From assembly GCA_903933995.1 (NCBI GenBank), contig CAIZMD010000271.1, forward strand, positions 1 through 15,892: a stretch of DNA of 15,892 nucleotides. The letters run 5' to 3'. Both the position numbers and the translations under genes were made by a program. How positions within the stretch are numbered: position 1 is the first letter of the stretch; each line of letters starts with the position of its first letter. This document shows, one piece after another, positions 7,133 through 14,286 of this stretch. Origin of the DNA: an uncultured Bacteroidota bacterium (GTDB lineage Bacteria; Bacteroidota; Bacteroidia; Chitinophagales; Chitinophagaceae). The notes beneath the pieces were generated by a model, which was not told where the DNA came from, ran no database searches, and was given only the letters and a program-made list of their open reading frames with translations.

Positions 7133-7531
7133 ATGACCATTTTTTCAAAAATCATTGCTGGAGAAATTCCGTCTTATAAGATTGCAGAGAACGACCATTT
7201 TTTTGCCTTTCTAGACATTTTTCCATTAGTGAAAGGTCATGTATTGGTGGTGCCTAAAATTGAGACAGATCAATTCTTTGATTTGGACAATGATTATCTT
7301 TCTAAGATTCTCTTGTTTTCCAAACCCATTGCCAAAGCCATTGAGCAGGCATTCCCCTGTAACCGTTGTGGGATCAGTGTTGTAGGCTTAGAAGTGCCAC
7401 ACGCCCACTTACATTTGGTACCCATTAATGAAGCGGATGATTTAAACTTTACTAGGGGCAAATTGAAATTATCTCCTGAAGAACTCAAAGCGGTTCAAAG
7501 CGCCATTCTAGAAAACCTAGTGGCTATTTAG
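7133..7531 (+). CDS. HIT family (histidine triad) nucleotide hydrolase
   Basis: A 132-residue cytoplasmic enzyme of the Hint branch, which hydrolyses nucleoside phosphoramidates or aminoacyl-adenylates. The triad is HAHLHLVP, with H90, H92 (nucleophile) and H94. The N-terminal MTIFSKIIAGEIPSYKIAEN and the central DIFPLVKGHVLVVPK (28-42) match the HIT pattern. The segment before the triad reads VVGLEVP instead of the classical GQSV type seen in eukaryotic Hint. It starts 5 nt after greA, so the two should be co-transcribed. A link to tRNA synthetase or transcription by-products is only a guess. The gene's last 8 nt overlap the last 8 nt of ruvC on the other strand, both ending in TAG. Confidence 0.93.
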   Translation: MTIFSKIIAGEIPSYKIAENDHFFAFLDIFPLVKGHVLVVPKIETDQFFDLDNDYLSKILLFSKPIAKAIEQAFPCNRCGISVVGLEVPHAHLHLVPINEADDLNFTRGKLKLSPEELKAVQSAILENLVAI

Positions 7532-8090
7532 TTTTTACCCTTTCTGGATTCTTGGCAATAAAATCGTCCCAGCCCTTTAAGCCTTTTACAGCCGTACCCA
7601 ATACAGAAGAAGTTTGATAATGATGGCAAAGCGCCACGGCTAGAGCATCGGTAGCATCAAAATATTGGGGTTGTTCATCAATGGAAAGAATCCGCTGCAA
7701 CATTTTCCAAACCTGATCTTTATCGGCATTGCCATTTCCCGTAATAGACTGTTTCACTTTTTTAGGGGAGTATTCGGTTACACCCAATTTGGCCTGCATA
7801 GCTGCCGCGATGGCTACTCCCTGAGCCCTTCCTAGTTTGAGCATACTCTGTACGTTCTTGCCAAAGAATGGGGCTTCAATGGCAAATGTAGAGGGATGAT
7901 AAAGGGCAATCAATTCCATCACCTTGGTATGAATCATTTCTAGTCTGGCATAAATGTCTTTTTCATGGGCCAGTTTTAATACATCCATCAATAAAACCCT
8001 GGGTTGGTTATTTTCTACCCTTATTAAGGCATATCCCATTACAGTTGTGCCGGGGTCAATCCCTAGTATGATCTCAGGTTTTTTACTCAT
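7524..8090 (-). CDS. ruvC: Crossover junction endodeoxyribonuclease RuvC
   Basis: Resolves Holliday junctions in recombination repair by symmetric nicking, working with the RuvAB branch-migration motor. The RNase H-like fold is clear, and the four catalytic acids are visible: D12 in GIDPGT, E72 in IEAPFF, and D145 and D148 in YFDATDALAVA. The basic helix GKNVQSMLKLGRAQGV (77-92) and the SPKKVKQSITGNGNADKDQV region (108-127) are standard for RuvC. At 188 residues it is slightly longer than the E. coli protein, with a charged C-terminal tail. The ATG is 5 nt from a TATTTTTA box, so its mRNA may be leaderless. ruvA and ruvB are not in this window. The gene converges with the HIT gene and overlaps it by 8 nt. 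Confidence 0.97.
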   Translation of the reverse strand: MSKKPEIILGIDPGTTVMGYALIRVENNQPRVLLMDVLKLAHEKDIYARLEMIHTKVMELIALYHPSTFAIEAPFFGKNVQSMLKLGRAQGVAIAAAMQAKLGVTEYSPKKVKQSITGNGNADKDQVWKMLQRILSIDEQPQYFDATDALAVALCHHYQTSSVLGTAVKGLKGWDDFIAKNPERVKTK

Positions 8091-8095
8091 CTTGG

Positions 8096-8103
8096 TAAAA
8101 ATA
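8096..8103 (-). promoter_or_regulatory. Candidate ruvC -7 box
   Basis: On the minus strand this reads TATTTTTA (7 of 8 to TAnnTTTG), only 5 nt from the ruvC ATG. A start 5-7 nt past the box would coincide with the start codon. No clear -33 TTTG is found at 17-19 nt. Confidence 0.35.
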
Positions 8104-8144
8104 AACCAAAGCAGTGAGCATTTTTCATTCTGCTTCCGAAAGCC

Positions 8145-8152
8145 GTTCTTTG
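8145..8152 (+). promoter_or_regulatory. Weak candidate -7 box for the flippase-like gene
   Basis: GTTCTTTG keeps the TTTG half of the consensus but not the leading TA. A T-rich stretch (8121-8125) lies 19 nt upstream as a possible -33. It would start transcription near 8159, about 11 nt before the proposed CTG start. Confidence 0.2.
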
Positions 8153-8169
8153 TACATTAAAATCTACAG

Positions 8170-9171
8170 CTGAAAAGAAACTATAAAATATTTCTGAACT
8201 ATGTTTTGGGACCAGTCCTTTTCTTATGGCTGGCTTATTCTATTTATCAGCAAGTGCAACACCACAAAGACTTGGATCAGTCCTGGGATTTGATTAAAAA
8301 TACGTTTGCAGAAAAAGGATGGGAGATTTTTGCACTTGTTTTTTTATTAATGATCTTGAATTGGGGCTTGGAAGCTAGAAAATGGCAATTATTGGCTAGT
8401 AATGTACAGCCCATTTCTTATTGGAGCGCCTATAAAGCCATTTTAACGGGGCAGGCATTTGCACTCAATACCATCAACCGTTCTGGAGATTTTGTAGGGA
8501 GAGTTTTGTATTTAGAAGAGGGCAATAGATTAAGGGCTGTTGGCTTATCCTTAATTGGTTCTATGAGTCAGATCTTAGTCACCTTTTGTCTTGGTTTTAT
8601 TTCTTTAACCATACTCAGGTTCACTATATTGGATAACCAGACCATTTTGCCAGGTCTCTCTGCATTTTGGTTAGACGCCCTTTTAATTGGCTTAACACCT
8701 GGTATCTTCTTGTTTGCTGTGTTTTATTTTAATGTGGCATTGGTGATCAAGTGGATGGAACGGATACCTTTTGTGAGCAAGTACAAATTCTTTTTGGAGA
8801 AAATGGAAAACTTGCACAACAAAGAATTAACAAGAATTTTGTTACTTTCTGTGCTTAGGTACGTTGTATTTCTTGTCCAATATCTGTTGTTGATGAAAAT
8901 ATTTGGGGTAGAAGCCAGTTGGCAAGTATTGTTGTGCTTGGTTTCAGTTTTGTTCATGCTAATGGCCATGATTCCAACCATTGCCCTAGCTGAATTAGGG
9001 ATTAGGGGAAAACTGAGTTTGGAATTATTTGGATTGGTAACTACCCAACAACTGCCCATTTTGGCTGTTTCTGCAGGAATTTGGGTCATCAATTTGATTA
9101 TACCTGCCGTTCTTGGAACGGTGTTTTTACTGGGTTTGAGGTTGTTCAAGCAAAAAGAACAAAAGTCATAA
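8170..9171 (+). CDS. Lysylphosphatidylglycerol synthase TM-region/UPF0104 family flippase-like membrane protein
   Basis: A polytopic inner-membrane protein with about seven hydrophobic segments. From the TTG at 8206 these lie near residues 1-15, 39-56, 113-138, 153-182, 209-230, 237-258 and 285-312. The motif NRSGDFVGRVLYLEEGNRL, just after the second hydrophobic segment, is typical of PF03706. There is no catalytic lysyl-transferase domain, so this is a stand-alone transporter or flippase-like member; the substrate is unknown. The start is a problem. The first usual start codon (TTG 8206) cuts the first membrane helix to about 14 residues, yet the frame stays open to 8161 and encodes LKRNYKIFLNYVLGP, which restores a full helix with a basic flank. 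I therefore place the start at CTG 8170. The 3' neighbour is an exported DUF3108 protein. Confidence 0.85.
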   Translation: MKRNYKIFLNYVLGPVLFLWLAYSIYQQVQHHKDLDQSWDLIKNTFAEKGWEIFALVFLLMILNWGLEARKWQLLASNVQPISYWSAYKAILTGQAFALNTINRSGDFVGRVLYLEEGNRLRAVGLSLIGSMSQILVTFCLGFISLTILRFTILDNQTILPGLSAFWLDALLIGLTPGIFLFAVFYFNVALVIKWMERIPFVSKYKFFLEKMENLHNKELTRILLLSVLRYVVFLVQYLLLMKIFGVEASWQVLLCLVSVLFMLMAMIPTIALAELGIRGKLSLELFGLVTTQQLPILAVSAGIWVINLIIPAVLGTVFLLGLRLFKQKEQKS

Positions 9172-9191
9172 ATCATGACAATCCTTTTTGC

Positions 9192-9199
9192 TAGCTTTA
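9192..9199 (+). promoter_or_regulatory. Weak candidate -7 box for the DUF3108 gene
   Basis: TAGCTTTA matches TAnnTTTG except the last base and ends 22 nt before the GTG start. It has no clear -33 partner, and readthrough from the upstream gene 50 nt away is equally likely. Confidence 0.2.
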
Positions 9200-9221
9200 T
9201 AAAGATTATTCAATAGTTACT

Positions 9222-10013
9222 GTGAAAAAAATAATACTGGTTTTCCTTTTATTGTCTATTTATAGACCCCTGACTGCGGGTGACGACTTCTGTGGAATCC
9301 GAAATACCTCTTTTCAGGATGGTGAAAGCATTTCTTTTGTAGTGTTTTATAATGTGATTGGCCTCTATGTAAATGCTGGCGACGCCAACTTTACCACCAA
9401 ACTAGAATACCTGAATAACAAACCCGTTTATCATGTGGTAGGCGTGGGTAATTCCAATCCTAGTTATGACTGGATTTTCAAAGTAAGGGACAGATATGAA
9501 ACCTATTTTGACACGGCCAATTTACAGCCCATGAAATTTATCAGAAGCGTGAATGAGGGTGGGTTCAAACACAATGAGAACGTTACGTTTAATCTTCAAA
9601 CCAACACAGCGGTTACTACCACTGGTTCCTTTAAAGTGCCCGGATGTATTCAAGACGTATTAAGTGCAATCTATTACGCACGCAATATTGATTTTAATAA
9701 ATACAAGCCAGAAGACAAGATTCCATTTAATATGTTTTTGGACAATGAAGTGCATAATTTGTACATCAAGTATGAAGGCAAAGAAACCATAAAAACCAAG
9801 TACGGTAAATTCAGGGCTATCAAGTTCAAACCCTTACTGGTAAAAGGTACCATGTTTGCTGGTGGAGAAAAAATGACTGTTTGGGTTAGCGATGACCCCA
9901 ATCATATTCCGCTTAGGATTGAAAGCCCCATTGTGGTGGGTAGTGTTAAAGTAGACATGATGCAATACCGCAACCTGCGTTACCCCCTTACTTCCAACTT
10001 AAATTATAACTAG
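9222..10013 (+). CDS. Exported DUF3108 domain protein
   Basis: A 263-residue protein with a signal peptide: KK, a hydrophobic core IILVFLLLSIY, and a likely cut after PLTA (residue 19). There is no lipobox cysteine and no further membrane segment, so the mature form should be periplasmic. The mature part is a predicted all-beta protein with the landmarks of DUF3108 (PF11306): an early GESISFVVFYNVIGLYVNAG, a central VRDRYETYFDTANLQPMKF, and a late VWVSDDPNHIPLRIESPIVVGSVKVDM. The fold is LolA-like by family knowledge; the function is unknown. It starts at GTG 9222 directly before two lysines, with no in-frame ATG nearby. It follows the flippase-like gene by 50 nt, which suggests, without proof, a shared envelope role. 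Confidence 0.88.
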   Translation: MKKIILVFLLLSIYRPLTAGDDFCGIRNTSFQDGESISFVVFYNVIGLYVNAGDANFTTKLEYLNNKPVYHVVGVGNSNPSYDWIFKVRDRYETYFDTANLQPMKFIRSVNEGGFKHNENVTFNLQTNTAVTTTGSFKVPGCIQDVLSAIYYARNIDFNKYKPEDKIPFNMFLDNEVHNLYIKYEGKETIKTKYGKFRAIKFKPLLVKGTMFAGGEKMTVWVSDDPNHIPLRIESPIVVGSVKVDMMQYRNLRYPLTSNLNYN

Positions 10014-10021
10014 CCTCTTTG

Positions 10022-10885
10022 TTAATCAAGGGTAAATGATTCCGTTGCCCGGATACCCTTTTCTGTTTGCTGCAATTTGCAGCACTCATTGAATGCATCG
10101 TGTTCAAAAAACAAAGTATAGTTTTCATCCAAGGCTTCTTGTAAAAATGATTTTTTCTCTTCTAAAGTGGTCAAAGGAAACATATCATAAGCCATCACAT
10201 AGGGCAATGGAATATGTCCGGTAGAAGGCAATAGGTCTGCCATATAAACCAAGGTATTCCCCTTGTAATTGATTTGAGGAAGCATCATTTGGTTGGTATG
10301 ACCAGAAACAAAACGAATACTGATATTGTCACTAAAAGCAGTGATTCCTAGTTTCCTAGTTTCTTTTAAACCTTGTTCTGGGGTGGCTATAAATTGCAAT
10401 TGACCTGACTCCTGAATGGGTAGTATATTCTCTTTTAGAAAACTGGCTTTTTCCCTGTCATTGGGAACAGTAGCCCATTTCCAATGGTCTTGATTACTCC
10501 AATAAATGGCATTTTCAAATGCAGGAACTAGTTTTTCTCCTGCTCTTTTAATGCTTCCACCACAGTGGTCAAAATGCAAATGTGTTAACAATACATCGGT
10601 AATATCACTACTGTGAAATCCTTTGGCAGCAAGGGCCTTGTTAATATCTGTTTCTCCACTTAAATGATAATGGCCAAAGAATTTTTGATCTTGTTTATCT
10701 CCTACGCCATTATCTACCAAGATCAAACGATTACCGTCTTCAATCAAGAGACACCTTAATGCCCAATTACAAAGATTGTTCTCGTCTGCTGGATTGAGTT
10801 TGTTCCACATGCTTTTGGGAACTACACCATACATGGCGCCACCATCTAGTTTAAAATAGCCTGCAGAAATACTATGGAGTTTCAT
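10022..10885 (-). CDS. Metallo-beta-lactamase-fold hydrolase, YtnP/lactonase-like
   Basis: A cytoplasmic 287-residue MBL-fold enzyme with a complete two-metal site: HLHFDH (H102, H104, D106, H107), H196 in SGHT, D217 in MADLL and H262 in FEHD. The N-terminal LDGGAMYGVVPKSMW (13-27) is the hallmark of the branch that contains YtnP-type lactonases and phosphotriesterase-like enzymes, so a lactone- or ester-cleaving activity is the best guess; the real substrate is not deducible. There is no signal peptide. Its ATG lies 14 nt inside the upstream MFS gene, so the two form one translationally linked unit. It meets the DUF3108 gene tail to tail with an 8-nt gap. Confidence 0.9.
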   Translation of the reverse strand: MKLHSISAGYFKLDGGAMYGVVPKSMWNKLNPADENNLCNWALRCLLIEDGNRLILVDNGVGDKQDQKFFGHYHLSGETDINKALAAKGFHSSDITDVLLTHLHFDHCGGSIKRAGEKLVPAFENAIYWSNQDHWKWATVPNDREKASFLKENILPIQESGQLQFIATPEQGLKETRKLGITAFSDNISIRFVSGHTNQMMLPQINYKGNTLVYMADLLPSTGHIPLPYVMAYDMFPLTTLEEKKSFLQEALDENYTLFFEHDAFNECCKLQQTEKGIRATESFTLD

Positions 10886-12197
10886 ATGATGCGAATGATT
10901 TTTTTTGTTTTGATGCAGCCATGATCAACAAGATCAAGCCAATCACAAAGAAGATAATCAAAGCCAGTACAGAATTGCGTTGAGATCCACTCAATTCATT
11001 GATGTATCCAAAACTAAACATGCCAATCACAATAGCAATTTTTTCTGTTACATCATAAAAACTAAAATAAGAAGTAGTATCCTTTGTTTCAGGCATTAAT
11101 TTGGCATAGGTACTCCTACTCAATGACTGAATTCCTCCCATGACAAATCCAACTAGAACGGCTAATAAATAGAATTCGTTGATCCCATTTCTAGGAAGCT
11201 TGTATCCAATAAAACAAAGTAGGATCCAAAATACCACACAAAACATCAAAGCTTTAAAATTGCCAATCTTGTTTGATAATCTGGCAATTAAAAATGCGCC
11301 AGGAACAGCCACTAATTGAATAATCAAAATGGCAATAATTAGATTGGTGGTTGGGATATTTAATTCGCTTTTGCCATAAAGCGTAGCCGCTAACATCACC
11401 GTTTGAACACCCATATTATAGAAAAAGAAAGCTGCTAAAAAACGTTTTAAAATTGGAGTATGGCTAAGTTGTTTCCATACTTTGTTCAGCTCTTTGTAAC
11501 CATGTGTAAAAAGATGGCCCTTTTCTGGCTTGTCTACAGCAGGAGTACCTTTGGGTAATCGGCTCAGGGCAAACTGTCCAAAACCCCACCACCAAATACC
11601 TACTAACAAAAAGGAAATCTGTGAAGCTTTACCTGTATTGATGCCAAATTTTTCAGGCATTAATACAAATACAAAACAGATGATCTGTAAAATCACACTT
11701 CCTATATAACCCATGGAGAATCCTTTGGCAGAAATTCGATCCTGATCTTCTGGTGCGGCAATTTCTGGCAAATAAGAATTATAAAAAACCAGGCTACTCC
11801 AAAATCCAATACAGGCAATGATTAAACAGCCCAATCCATAAGCCAAATTATCCTTATCATAAAAATACATGGCTGAACAAGCCAGGCTTCCCATGGTACA
11901 GAAGAAGAAAAGGAACTGTTTTTTATTGCCCTTGTAATCTGCAATAGAAGACAATAGGGGAGACATCATAGCCACAATCATAAATGCCACAGCTAATGCA
12001 TAATTGTAGAGAGAAGTATTCACATATTCTCTTCCAAATAGATGTACTGTATCATTGGCTGTTGCCTCATTACCATCGCCGGTAACGGCCTCATAATAAG
12101 CTGGAAAAATGGTAGAAGTGATGACTAGGTTGTAAACACTATTGGCCCAGTCATACATGGCCCATCCATTAATCACTTTCTTCGGTGCAGTTTGCAT
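10872..12197 (-). CDS. MFS transporter, UMF1/Atg22-like family
   Basis: A 441-residue inner-membrane transporter with about twelve hydrophobic helices. The N-terminal GWAMYDWANSVYNLVI (11-26) is diagnostic of the UMF1 (unknown major facilitator 1) family, related to the yeast vacuolar amino-acid effluxer Atg22. The loop after the second membrane helix reads SSIADYKGNKKQF, a form of the MFS motif A. A second conserved block, GGIQSLSRSTYAKLMPE, is also typical. Family knowledge suggests efflux of small metabolites, but no substrate can be assigned. The start ATG at 12197 gives a short cytoplasmic lead (MQTAPKKVIN) into the first helix. It overlaps the downstream MBL hydrolase gene by 14 nt, hinting at a transport-plus-hydrolysis pair. 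Confidence 0.92.
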   Translation of the reverse strand: MQTAPKKVINGWAMYDWANSVYNLVITSTIFPAYYEAVTGDGNEATANDTVHLFGREYVNTSLYNYALAVAFMIVAMMSPLLSSIADYKGNKKQFLFFFCTMGSLACSAMYFYDKDNLAYGLGCLIIACIGFWSSLVFYNSYLPEIAAPEDQDRISAKGFSMGYIGSVILQIICFVFVLMPEKFGINTGKASQISFLLVGIWWWGFGQFALSRLPKGTPAVDKPEKGHLFTHGYKELNKVWKQLSHTPILKRFLAAFFFYNMGVQTVMLAATLYGKSELNIPTTNLIIAILIIQLVAVPGAFLIARLSNKIGNFKALMFCVVFWILLCFIGYKLPRNGINEFYLLAVLVGFVMGGIQSLSRSTYAKLMPETKDTTSYFSFYDVTEKIAIVIGMFSFGYINELSGSQRNSVLALIIFFVIGLILLIMAASKQKKSFASYETP

Positions 12198-12215
12198 GCA
12201 ATACGTTTTGGTGCT

Positions 12216-12223
12216 TAAAGATA
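12216..12223 (-). promoter_or_regulatory. Candidate -7 box for the MFS-MBL operon
   Basis: On the minus strand TATCTTTA matches TAnnTTTG except the last base. It lies 18 nt before the MFS ATG and after the uppP stop, in a 48-nt gap, so the MFS-MBL pair may be transcribed separately from uppP. Confidence 0.3.
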
Positions 12224-12245
12224 GGGAAAGCGGGATTGGCTTGGC

Positions 12246-13040
12246 TTACAATTTACCAGTATAAATCAGGGCCAATAAAGCCAGACCTACAACAATGCGG
12301 TACCATCCAAACAATTTGAATCCATTTCTTTGCAAAAAGCCAATAAAAAACTTAATGGCTAACATGGCTACAACAAAAGCTACCATGCTTCCTACAAACA
12401 AAGAAAATAGGTTGTCCGTATTGGTTAATAATTCTGGAGATTCTTTCCAAGCTTTTAAAAGTTTATACCCAGTGGCCGCGGCCATGGTAGGAACAGCTAA
12501 GTAAAATGAAAATTCTGCAGAAAGGTTTCTTGTCAATTTTTGTTGCATACCACCAATGATACTGGCTGCACTACGGCTAGTTCCAGGAATCATAGCCAAA
12601 CACTGCCAGAACCCAATAATGAGGGCTTGTTTCAGGGTAATTTGCTCGTCTTCCTCTACTGTTGGAGTTTGGAACAGGTTGTCAATAAACAAAAGGATAA
12701 TACCACCTACAAGAAGGGTAATGGCCACTGTAAGCGGGCTTTCTAAAAGTTCGTCAATTTTTTTAGAAAAGATAAAGCCAAGTAAGAGGGCCGGAAGAAC
12801 CGCCACTATTAATTTTAAATAAAATCCCTTTCGGTTCAAAGGGAAGAATTTATTCCAATAGAGTACCACAACAGATAGGATGGCACCAAGCTGTATGGCA
12901 ACTTCAAATAATTTGGTAAACTCGTCTTTTTCAATGCCCAAGATCCTACTAGTGATAATCATATGACCAGTAGATGAAACAGGAAGGAACTCAGTTAAAC
13001 CTTCTACAATAGCAATAATGATGGTTTCTACCGGTGTCAT
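12246..13040 (-). CDS. uppP: Undecaprenyl-diphosphate phosphatase UppP (BacA)
   Basis: An integral inner-membrane enzyme that dephosphorylates undecaprenyl pyrophosphate to the monophosphate carrier, recycling the lipid used for peptidoglycan and other envelope polymers; high levels give bacitracin resistance in many bacteria. The two family motifs are intact: VEGLTEFLPVSSTGH (12-26, with E13, E17, S23 and H26) and IPGTSRSAASIIGG (151-164, with R156). About eight hydrophobic helices fit the known topology, and 264 residues is normal. The ATG overlaps the TGA of the DUF3098 gene by 4 nt (ATGA), so translation is probably coupled. In many Bacteroidota, as I recall, truB follows here; in this window an MFS gene follows instead. 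Confidence 0.97.
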   Translation of the reverse strand: MTPVETIIIAIVEGLTEFLPVSSTGHMIITSRILGIEKDEFTKLFEVAIQLGAILSVVVLYWNKFFPLNRKGFYLKLIVAVLPALLLGFIFSKKIDELLESPLTVAITLLVGGIILLFIDNLFQTPTVEEDEQITLKQALIIGFWQCLAMIPGTSRSAASIIGGMQQKLTRNLSAEFSFYLAVPTMAAATGYKLLKAWKESPELLTNTDNLFSLFVGSMVAFVVAMLAIKFFIGFLQRNGFKLFGWYRIVVGLALLALIYTGKL

Positions 13041-13273
13041 TTGGATTTTTTAAAGATCGCATAAATTTCTACCAACAAACCCAGTACAATCAATAACGGA
13101 GCCACTGTAATTCTAATGGTACCATAGACTTCCTTGGTTTCAAATACATTGGGGTCAGCAGATTTGCCACCACTCATTAAGAAAAATCCTAAGGCAATAA
13201 TCACACCGCCAATTAGCATCCAAGTCAGGTTTTCTTTGGCAAACAATGCTGCCATTTTCTTTTGTTCACTCAT
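13037..13273 (-). CDS. DUF3098 small two-helix membrane protein
   Basis: A 78-residue protein with two predicted membrane helices (about 16-34 and 51-74) joined by a polar hairpin loop, GGKSADPNVFETKEVYGT. The loop and the following RITVAPLLIVLG are characteristic of DUF3098 (PF11297). The C-terminus is basic (FKKSK). I chose the ATG at 13273; an in-frame GTG directly before it would add one residue. It sits between ftsX (48 nt upstream) and uppP (4-nt ATGA overlap) on the same strand. That neighbourhood is conserved in Bacteroidota as far as I recall, which suggests a role in envelope growth or division. No biochemical function is known to me. Confidence 0.9.
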   Translation of the reverse strand: MSEQKKMAALFAKENLTWMLIGGVIIALGFFLMSGGKSADPNVFETKEVYGTIRITVAPLLIVLGLLVEIYAIFKKSK

Positions 13274-13321
13274 CACTCAAGTTATTATTAGGTTTCTAAG
13301 TTAAGGTTTCAATGGTTGGTA

Positions 13322-14197
13322 TCAATACAAATCGTCCAGTTTCATTTTCAGGTATTTTAACACGGAGCGGTGTGTGCTAAATACAGAAATGCCAACACCC
13401 AAAACAATCATACCCCCAAATAAAATCAGGGTCAGTTGAACATCGCGAATGGCCTTTAACTGAGGAAACTGGCTTTCCGCCCAACCAATTAGGGTAAAGA
13501 GGAGGGCGATGGCAATTAGTGAACTGATAAGCCCGTTCACCACAGCTTTGATATTCATGGGTTTGGCAATAAAGCCCCTTGTTGCTCCCACCATTTGCAT
13601 GGTTTTAATCAGAAAGCGATTGCTAAACATGGCCAAACGAATGGTATTGTCAATGCTAAAAATGACTATCACACAAAGTATAATGGCTACCACCAAAAAG
13701 ATCAACCCAATTTTTGAAGCGCGTTCATTAAGGTTGGTTACCAAGCTTTGAGGGTATTGTAATTCCGTAATTTGATTGCCATAAGCCGCCATTAATTCAG
13801 TAGAGATTTTGGCTAGACTGTCTTTGTTTACATAATTGGCCTTGGCATAAAAGTCAATACTTTCTGGTAATGGATTTACTTCTAAGATCTTTGCCCAGTC
13901 TTCATTATTCTCCTTGTTCCAGATTTGTTTGGCGCTGGTTTTGTCTACATACACCACATTTTTGGCATAAGGCTTAGAAGCAATAAATTGTTGAATTTGG
14001 CCAATGGTATCCTTGTTCATGGTACGCAAATAGGCGCTCAATCTAATGTCTTCCTTAAAGGCATTGCCTACCGAACTAATGTTCAGAAAGAACCAGCCCA
14101 TGATCCCCAAAATCAATAATACCAGTGCTACCCCTACTATACTGTAGATATAATTGGGTTTACTGCGCTTCATAGATGATTTACCAACAGCGGCCAT
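13322..14197 (-). CDS. ftsX: Cell division protein FtsX (permease-like)
   Basis: Membrane half of FtsEX, which in other bacteria transmits ATP hydrolysis by FtsE into activation of periplasmic peptidoglycan hydrolases at the septum. It has a short cytoplasmic N-terminus, TM1 (about 17-40), a periplasmic domain (about 43-160) containing VNPLPESIDF, and then three helices (162-183, 216-239, 255-275). The cytoplasmic segment NTIRLAMFSNRFLIKTMQMVGATRGFI (184-210) is the classic FtsX signature that contacts FtsE. The 291-residue length is typical. The start ATG at 14197 is preceded by a promoter and a leader hairpin. ftsE is not adjacent: the upstream neighbour is divergent leuS, so the ATPase must be encoded elsewhere. 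Confidence 0.95.
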   Translation of the reverse strand: MAAVGKSSMKRSKPNYIYSIVGVALVLLILGIMGWFFLNISSVGNAFKEDIRLSAYLRTMNKDTIGQIQQFIASKPYAKNVVYVDKTSAKQIWNKENNEDWAKILEVNPLPESIDFYAKANYVNKDSLAKISTELMAAYGNQITELQYPQSLVTNLNERASKIGLIFLVVAIILCVIVIFSIDNTIRLAMFSNRFLIKTMQMVGATRGFIAKPMNIKAVVNGLISSLIAIALLFTLIGWAESQFPQLKAIRDVQLTLILFGGMIVLGVGISVFSTHRSVLKYLKMKLDDLY

Positions 14198-14214
14198 AGT
14201 TCAGTTTTTTGTCA

Positions 14215-14243
14215 GGGAAATCGGATTTCAGAAATCGGTTCCC
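14215..14243 (-). ncRNA. Hairpin at the 5' end of the ftsX leader
   Basis: In the ftsX transcript GGGAA (14243-14239) pairs with TTCCC (14219-14215). Inside it GATTT (14236-14232) pairs with AAATC (14228-14224) around a CTG loop, leaving a 2x4 internal loop. The predicted transcript start, 6-7 nt past the -7 box, coincides with the first base of the stem. No U-tract follows, so it is not a terminator; a role in mRNA stability or translation is possible. Confidence 0.4.
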
Positions 14244-14249
14244 GTTGGG

Positions 14250-14257
14250 CAAATGTA
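14250..14257 (-). promoter_or_regulatory. ftsX -7 box
   Basis: TACATTTG on the minus strand, a perfect match to TAnnTTTG. The predicted start is near 14243 with a leader of about 45 nt. The only -33 candidate is TTTA with a short 13-nt spacer, so the upstream element is uncertain. Confidence 0.5.
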
Positions 14258-14278
14258 GGCTTTTGAGCGTTAAACACT

Positions 14279-14286
14279 TACATTTG
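14279..14286 (+). promoter_or_regulatory. leuS -7 box
   Basis: TACATTTG, a perfect TAnnTTTG match. The predicted start is near 14293, giving a leader of about 70 nt. The nearest upstream TTTG (14262-14265) is 13 nt away, shorter than the usual 17-20. Confidence 0.5.

Noticed and set aside
8724..9176. 150-codon minus-strand ORF opposite the flippase-like gene
   Set aside because: It is wholly antisense to a well-recognised membrane protein gene and its translation shows no family features; it arises from the codon usage of the sense gene.
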